In this document: one piece after another, positions 60,837 through 64,000 of the stretch
Layout of the letters: every line of letters starts with the position of its first letter
How positions within the stretch are numbered: the stretch's first letter is position 1
The notes under the pieces: model-generated
What the model was told of the DNA's origin: nothing
Databases searched by the model: none
The model's input: only the letters and a program-made list of their open reading frames with translations
Translations under genes and position numbers: made by a program
Assembly: GCA_014529385.2 (NCBI GenBank)
Contig: CM043962.1
Location: 35,369,598-35,433,597 of the forward strand
Length of the DNA stretch: 64,000 nucleotides
Origin: Adiantum capillus-veneris
Lineage: Eukaryota; Streptophyta; Polypodiopsida; Polypodiales; Pteridaceae
Direction: 5' to 3'

Positions 60837-62951
60837 TCATCCAAGAGATAGAGTGGTGGCCACTGCTGCATCCGAAGGATCAGCCTCTGGAGGTGGGGCC
60901 ATCAAATCGATTGTGGGGCCTTGCTGTATGCGAGCTCTCCTGTCAGTAAGTGTGTTTCCTGAGAAATGACCAGCCACCTGCTGCTGAGCCGATGGTAGCA
61001 CCTGTCCTGTAGTGTACTGAGGACGTCGAGTAACACAGCCATGCCGATGTGCTCCAGCAACTCCATCACAACAAGTCATATTTTGCATCTGAGGCAATGG
61101 TGAAGACTGAAACCCCTGAGGAGGAGGATACTGTTGTTGTTGGTTGTAGTACTGAACGGGAACTGGAGTTTGTGAGTAAAGTCCCATAAACTGTTGAGAA
61201 GGACCCGTTGCTGCATGCTGCACTGGTGTACCTGCTCCAGTCCACCCATATCCCATACCCATCATCGTAGGCTGCGTTGCCCTATTTTCCTGTAACAGCA
61301 ATTCTCTAAATCCTTGTAGTTGATTCTGAAGGTCACTAATCACTTGAGACTTTAACTTCAGGGCCTGCTGGAGTGCGAAAATAGTGGCATCCCTATCCGC
61401 GATGGCGCTCTCAGCAACCTTCAGAGCTCCCTTCATAGCTGCGTAAGTAGCTGCGTGACGCTGGTGTGTGGCTGCTAAACGCTCTACTCCCAGCTCAATG
61501 GTGGCAATGGCTTGCCTAGACTCCTGCAATATATCCTCCGATAGCCGAAAAAATGATGTAGAGTCCGATCCTGTAGAAGGTCCTGTAATAGTGTCAGGGT
61601 GAAGAGAGCTGGAGAGTGGTACAGCTGGTGGGACTGCTGGTGGGACTGGTGTGACAAGTGGCACTGCTCGCGGTGGACTAGGAGCATGCCTCTCTGGACT
61701 AGGCGCATCCCTCTCTGTCGAAGTAGAGATGGTAGGAGTGGTTGCCGCAGGACTAGGCATAGGAGAAGAAGCAATTGCCACTGGGACATGGGAGCTAGTC
61801 ACTGTGGTAGGTGTAAAAATAGCAGCAGTAGAGAGAGGAACACACACTGTAGAAGTCACAGCTGTGACATGCATAGTGTGATCTGGACCACCTGAACTTA
61901 CCATCGAATCAGTAGTGACCGTATGCGAGGAACGTCGAACTGGTTGCTTCACTCGAAGCTGTTGGCTTTCGGAGACTGACAGGGATACTAAAGATGCTAC
62001 TGTGTCCTTCACTACCTTTTCCCTCTTTTTCTTTGGCTTTTCAGATAGATCCTTTGTTTGTTCAATATCTTTCCCTTTTCCCTTAGAGCTTTTACGCTGC
62101 ATCGCCGCATCCACATCCATAGGACTAACAGGTATATTAATCACCCAGGCCAACATCGGAGCTGCGAAGCATTGAAAGCTAGATTGCACCTGAGCTCTGA
62201 ATCTTTTAGCCCGAGACTGTAAAGAGGTAAATAAAATTTGATGAAAGCCACATGGGATGGTGTGGATGAGGCAGTATAGGCCTTCGCAGTGCGAGAATAT
62301 AGTAGGCACGTCACATCTGGCCTTGCCCTTGCCGACTTTAGGATCTCTGACCAAAAAGTAATACTTGAAAATGGACCAGAGCTGTTTATTCCTTGCATAG
62401 TCAGCATGATTCGTACTGAGTAGTTCTTTGCATGCCTCGATTGTCGCATCTTTCGAAAGTTGGGAATAGGTGCACGTAGCGGGTTTCACTGCAGGAAAAG
62501 TTGTCATCCCCAAGGCGTTACCTATTCGTGTAGCAGTCAGTGGGTGTCCTCTGACTTTGGGAAAAAACTTGAGGAGTGCATGCACCATATCCATGGGAAT
62601 ATCCAAAGGCAGATCGATGTCTGCTAATGCTGAAAATCCTAGCTTGTGTAGCTGGTCTTTTGATAGGACTTCTCGAAGCGACGAATGAGGCTGCTGCAGA
62701 TGGAAGTTCAATGTGAACTTGGTTTGGGTTTTGGAAGAAGGAGACCGAGGAATTGGATGACCTAGTACCTGCATGATGGTTTTTCTCTTCTTTTGGTTCT
62801 TTACGGCTTCTTCTTCTTCATCCTCTTCTTCCTCTTCCTCGTTGCTCGAAGACTCTGAGTCGGAAGCAGAGCTTGATTCGGACTCCTTGTAATTTTCATC
62901 ACTGTGATCAGTAGAGGACACATCAGTGAGGCCATGGCTGGATGTATCCAC
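60837..62951 (-). CDS. Unidentified 704-codon protein, transposon-type or host
   Basis: Uninterrupted minus-strand ORF. Not recognised with certainty. Residues 18-48 are strongly acidic and Ser-rich (SESSSNEEEEEEDEEEE), followed by basic KNQKKRKT. Residues 65-275 look globular (SSLREVLSKDQLHKLGFSAL, LLKFFPKVRGHPLTATRIGN, LWSIFKYYFLVRDPK, CEGLYCLIHTIPCGFHQILF). Residues 285-315 are Lys-rich and 340-460 are Ser/Thr/Pro-rich. A likely coiled coil spans 470-555, and 560-704 is Gln/Pro-rich (YYNQQQQYPPPQGF). The pattern recalls plant transposon-linked nuclear proteins, but I cannot name a family. A better start lies upstream at ATG 63040 (MAGTSKQGKKK), in a different frame: a run of nine A at 63009-63017 sits between them and one extra A would join the two. 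Either the ORF starts at 62951, or this copy or read has lost one A. Confidence 0.7.
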   Translation of the reverse strand: MDTSSHGLTDVSSTDHSDENYKESESSSASDSESSSNEEEEEEDEEEEAVKNQKKRKTIMQVLGHPIPRSPSSKTQTKFTLNFHLQQPHSSLREVLSKDQLHKLGFSALADIDLPLDIPMDMVHALLKFFPKVRGHPLTATRIGNALGMTTFPAVKPATCTYSQLSKDATIEACKELLSTNHADYARNKQLWSIFKYYFLVRDPKVGKGKARCDVPTIFSHCEGLYCLIHTIPCGFHQILFTSLQSRAKRFRAQVQSSFQCFAAPMLAWVINIPVSPMDVDAAMQRKSSKGKGKDIEQTKDLSEKPKKKREKVVKDTVASLVSLSVSESQQLRVKQPVRRSSHTVTTDSMVSSGGPDHTMHVTAVTSTVCVPLSTAAIFTPTTVTSSHVPVAIASSPMPSPAATTPTISTSTERDAPSPERHAPSPPRAVPLVTPVPPAVPPAVPLSSSLHPDTITGPSTGSDSTSFFRLSEDILQESRQAIATIELGVERLAATHQRHAATYAAMKGALKVAESAIADRDATIFALQQALKLKSQVISDLQNQLQGFRELLLQENRATQPTMMGMGYGWTGAGTPVQHAATGPSQQFMGLYSQTPVPVQYYNQQQQYPPPQGFQSSPLPQMQNMTCCDGVAGAHRHGCVTRRPQYTTGQVLPSAQQQVAGHFSGNTLTDRRARIQQGPTIDLMAPPPEADPSDAAVATTLSLG

Positions 62952-63229
62952 ATCCTCTTCCTCTGCAGAACTTTGGGATGTCTCAGTTGGCCTCTCTGGA
63001 GAGAGAGCTTTTTTTTTCCTTGTTTGCTTGTACCAGCCATTTTAAAGAGAACTTCCTGGTTGTGTCAATCTGCAGTGTGCACTGCGAACTCTGAAAAAGC
63101 TTGAATACGCAAGAAACGAATAGCTTGTCCTTTCAAAGCGATGGAGGCAGCGGATGATGAGTTAAAAAAGCTATGGCTGTTTTAAAGCACGCGATGGTTT
63201 GAAAAAATGATGGGTTCTGATTGCTAATC

Positions 63230-63760
63230 GATGGATGCAGGCGGAATTGGGCGAGGGGTTTAGGTAGGTTAAGGTCGAGGGGATGCGTAGAGGATAGGGG
63301 CGAGGGAGTAAGGGAGGTAGGGTCGAGGGATATTTAGAGGATAAGGGCGAGGGGAGAGGGTGGGTAGGGGCGAGGGGGAAATAGTGGATAGGGGCGAGGG
63401 GGGAGAGAGTGGGTATGGGCGAGGGGGTTGAGGGTGGGTAGGGGCGAGGGGGGAGAGAGTGTGTATGGGCGAGGGTGATGAGGGTGGGTAGGGGCGAGGG
63501 GGAATAAGTGGATAGGGGCGAGGGGGTTGAGGGTAGGTAAGGGCGAGGGGGAATAAGTAGATAGGGGCAAGGGGGGACATAGTGGGTAGGGGCTAGGGGG
63601 TTGAGGGCAGGTAAGGGCGAGGGGAGTAAGGGAGGGTAGGGGCGAGGGGTTGGTATAGAGTAGGGGTGAGTGTGTTTGTGGAGAGGTTAGGGGCGAGGGG
63701 GTGTGGATGTGTAGGTAGTGACGATGGGGTTGGGGTTGGGATAGGTAGGGCGCAGCGATC
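63230..63760 (+). repeat. G-rich minisatellite
   Basis: About twenty degenerate units of the form ggtaggggcgagggggttga, 25-35 bp each, strongly G-rich on the plus strand, with many runs of four or more G close together. Such sequence can form G-quadruplexes. It lies just upstream of the 704-codon ORF and might be in its promoter region. The Pro/Leu-rich ORFs on the minus strand are translation of the repeat. Confidence 0.9.
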
Positions 63761-64000
63761 ACACTCGGTACAAAGTGATAAAAGTGATAGCAGAAGCAAA
63801 GAGAAGGTACAAAGTGCTAATTTTTGAGCAGCTACAAATTTCGAGCAGATAAAAGGGAGGGTAATTTTGACTCATTAGGAGATTAAGGTTCCTACAGCAA
63901 AGCTGAAAGCTTAATGGCACCAAAGGTTTTTGCTGCTATTGGAATCAAAGTTCTTTGACATAAACTCTGCCATATTCTTCCCATAGACAGTATGGCATTG
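63761..64000. other. Gene-free end of window
   Basis: No feature recognised in the last 240 bp. Confidence 0.4.

Noticed and set aside
63269-63799. Pro/Leu/Ser-rich minus-strand ORFs up to 142 codons
   Set aside because: They are translations of the G-rich minisatellite.

Overview
This window reads as nuclear DNA of a land plant. There are no closely packed ORFs or ribosome binding sites, the one host gene seen has spliceosomal introns, and most of the sequence is plant-type Ty1/copia, Ty3/gypsy (including a chromovirus) and LINE retroelements in nested layers. The lineage cannot be fixed from the sequence. The very high transposon load and long gene-free stretches would suit a large-genome plant such as a fern, lycophyte or gymnosperm, but that is inference.

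Layout. 1-6.3 kb: tandem duplications, a microsatellite-filled long inverted repeat, and gene-free DNA with minisatellites. 6.3-8.6 kb: an LTR and a decayed minus-strand gypsy integrase. 9.6-14.2 kb: microsatellites and the 5' part of a gypsy element with a tRNA-Asp-type primer site and gag. 16.18-21.32 kb: a full-length copia element (minus strand) with 227-bp LTRs and a perfect AATGT target duplication. 21.65-25.41 kb: a 5'-truncated second copy of the same family (plus strand). 25.4-30.3 kb: gene-free DNA with a hairpin and a tandem duplication. 30.3-32.1 kb: the last four exons of a long-chain acyl-CoA synthetase gene (LACS8/9 type, minus strand), the only recognisable host gene. 33.0-39.6 kb: old gypsy gag remnants, one of them split by a 3.75-kb non-autonomous LTR element with target duplication CTAGG. 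40.7-46.3 kb: a minus-strand gag-protease-only LTR element with a His/Asp-rich tail and no reverse transcriptase. 46.3-60.3 kb: a LINE whose ORF1 and ORF2 parts are separated by an 8.6-kb gypsy chromovirus. 60.8-63.0 kb: a 704-codon minus-strand ORF of unknown function with a G-rich minisatellite upstream.

How the pieces relate. The LACS exons are the 3' end of a gene whose upstream exons are not seen between 32.1 and 64 kb, so the nested elements there either fill a very large intron or mark where the gene was cut. The autonomous chromovirus (48.2-56.8 kb) and the two RT-less LTR elements (35.1 and 40.7 kb) show a mix of autonomous and parasitic elements. The most striking points for follow-up are: two consecutive GC-AG introns in the LACS gene; an element that keeps only a gag-like head and a chromodomain tail; the gag-protease-only element; a LINE ORF2 of 1,139 codons broken only by stop codons, mostly TAG, with no frameshift; and the unidentified 704-codon ORF. 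No wholly new biological system can be claimed from sequence reading alone.
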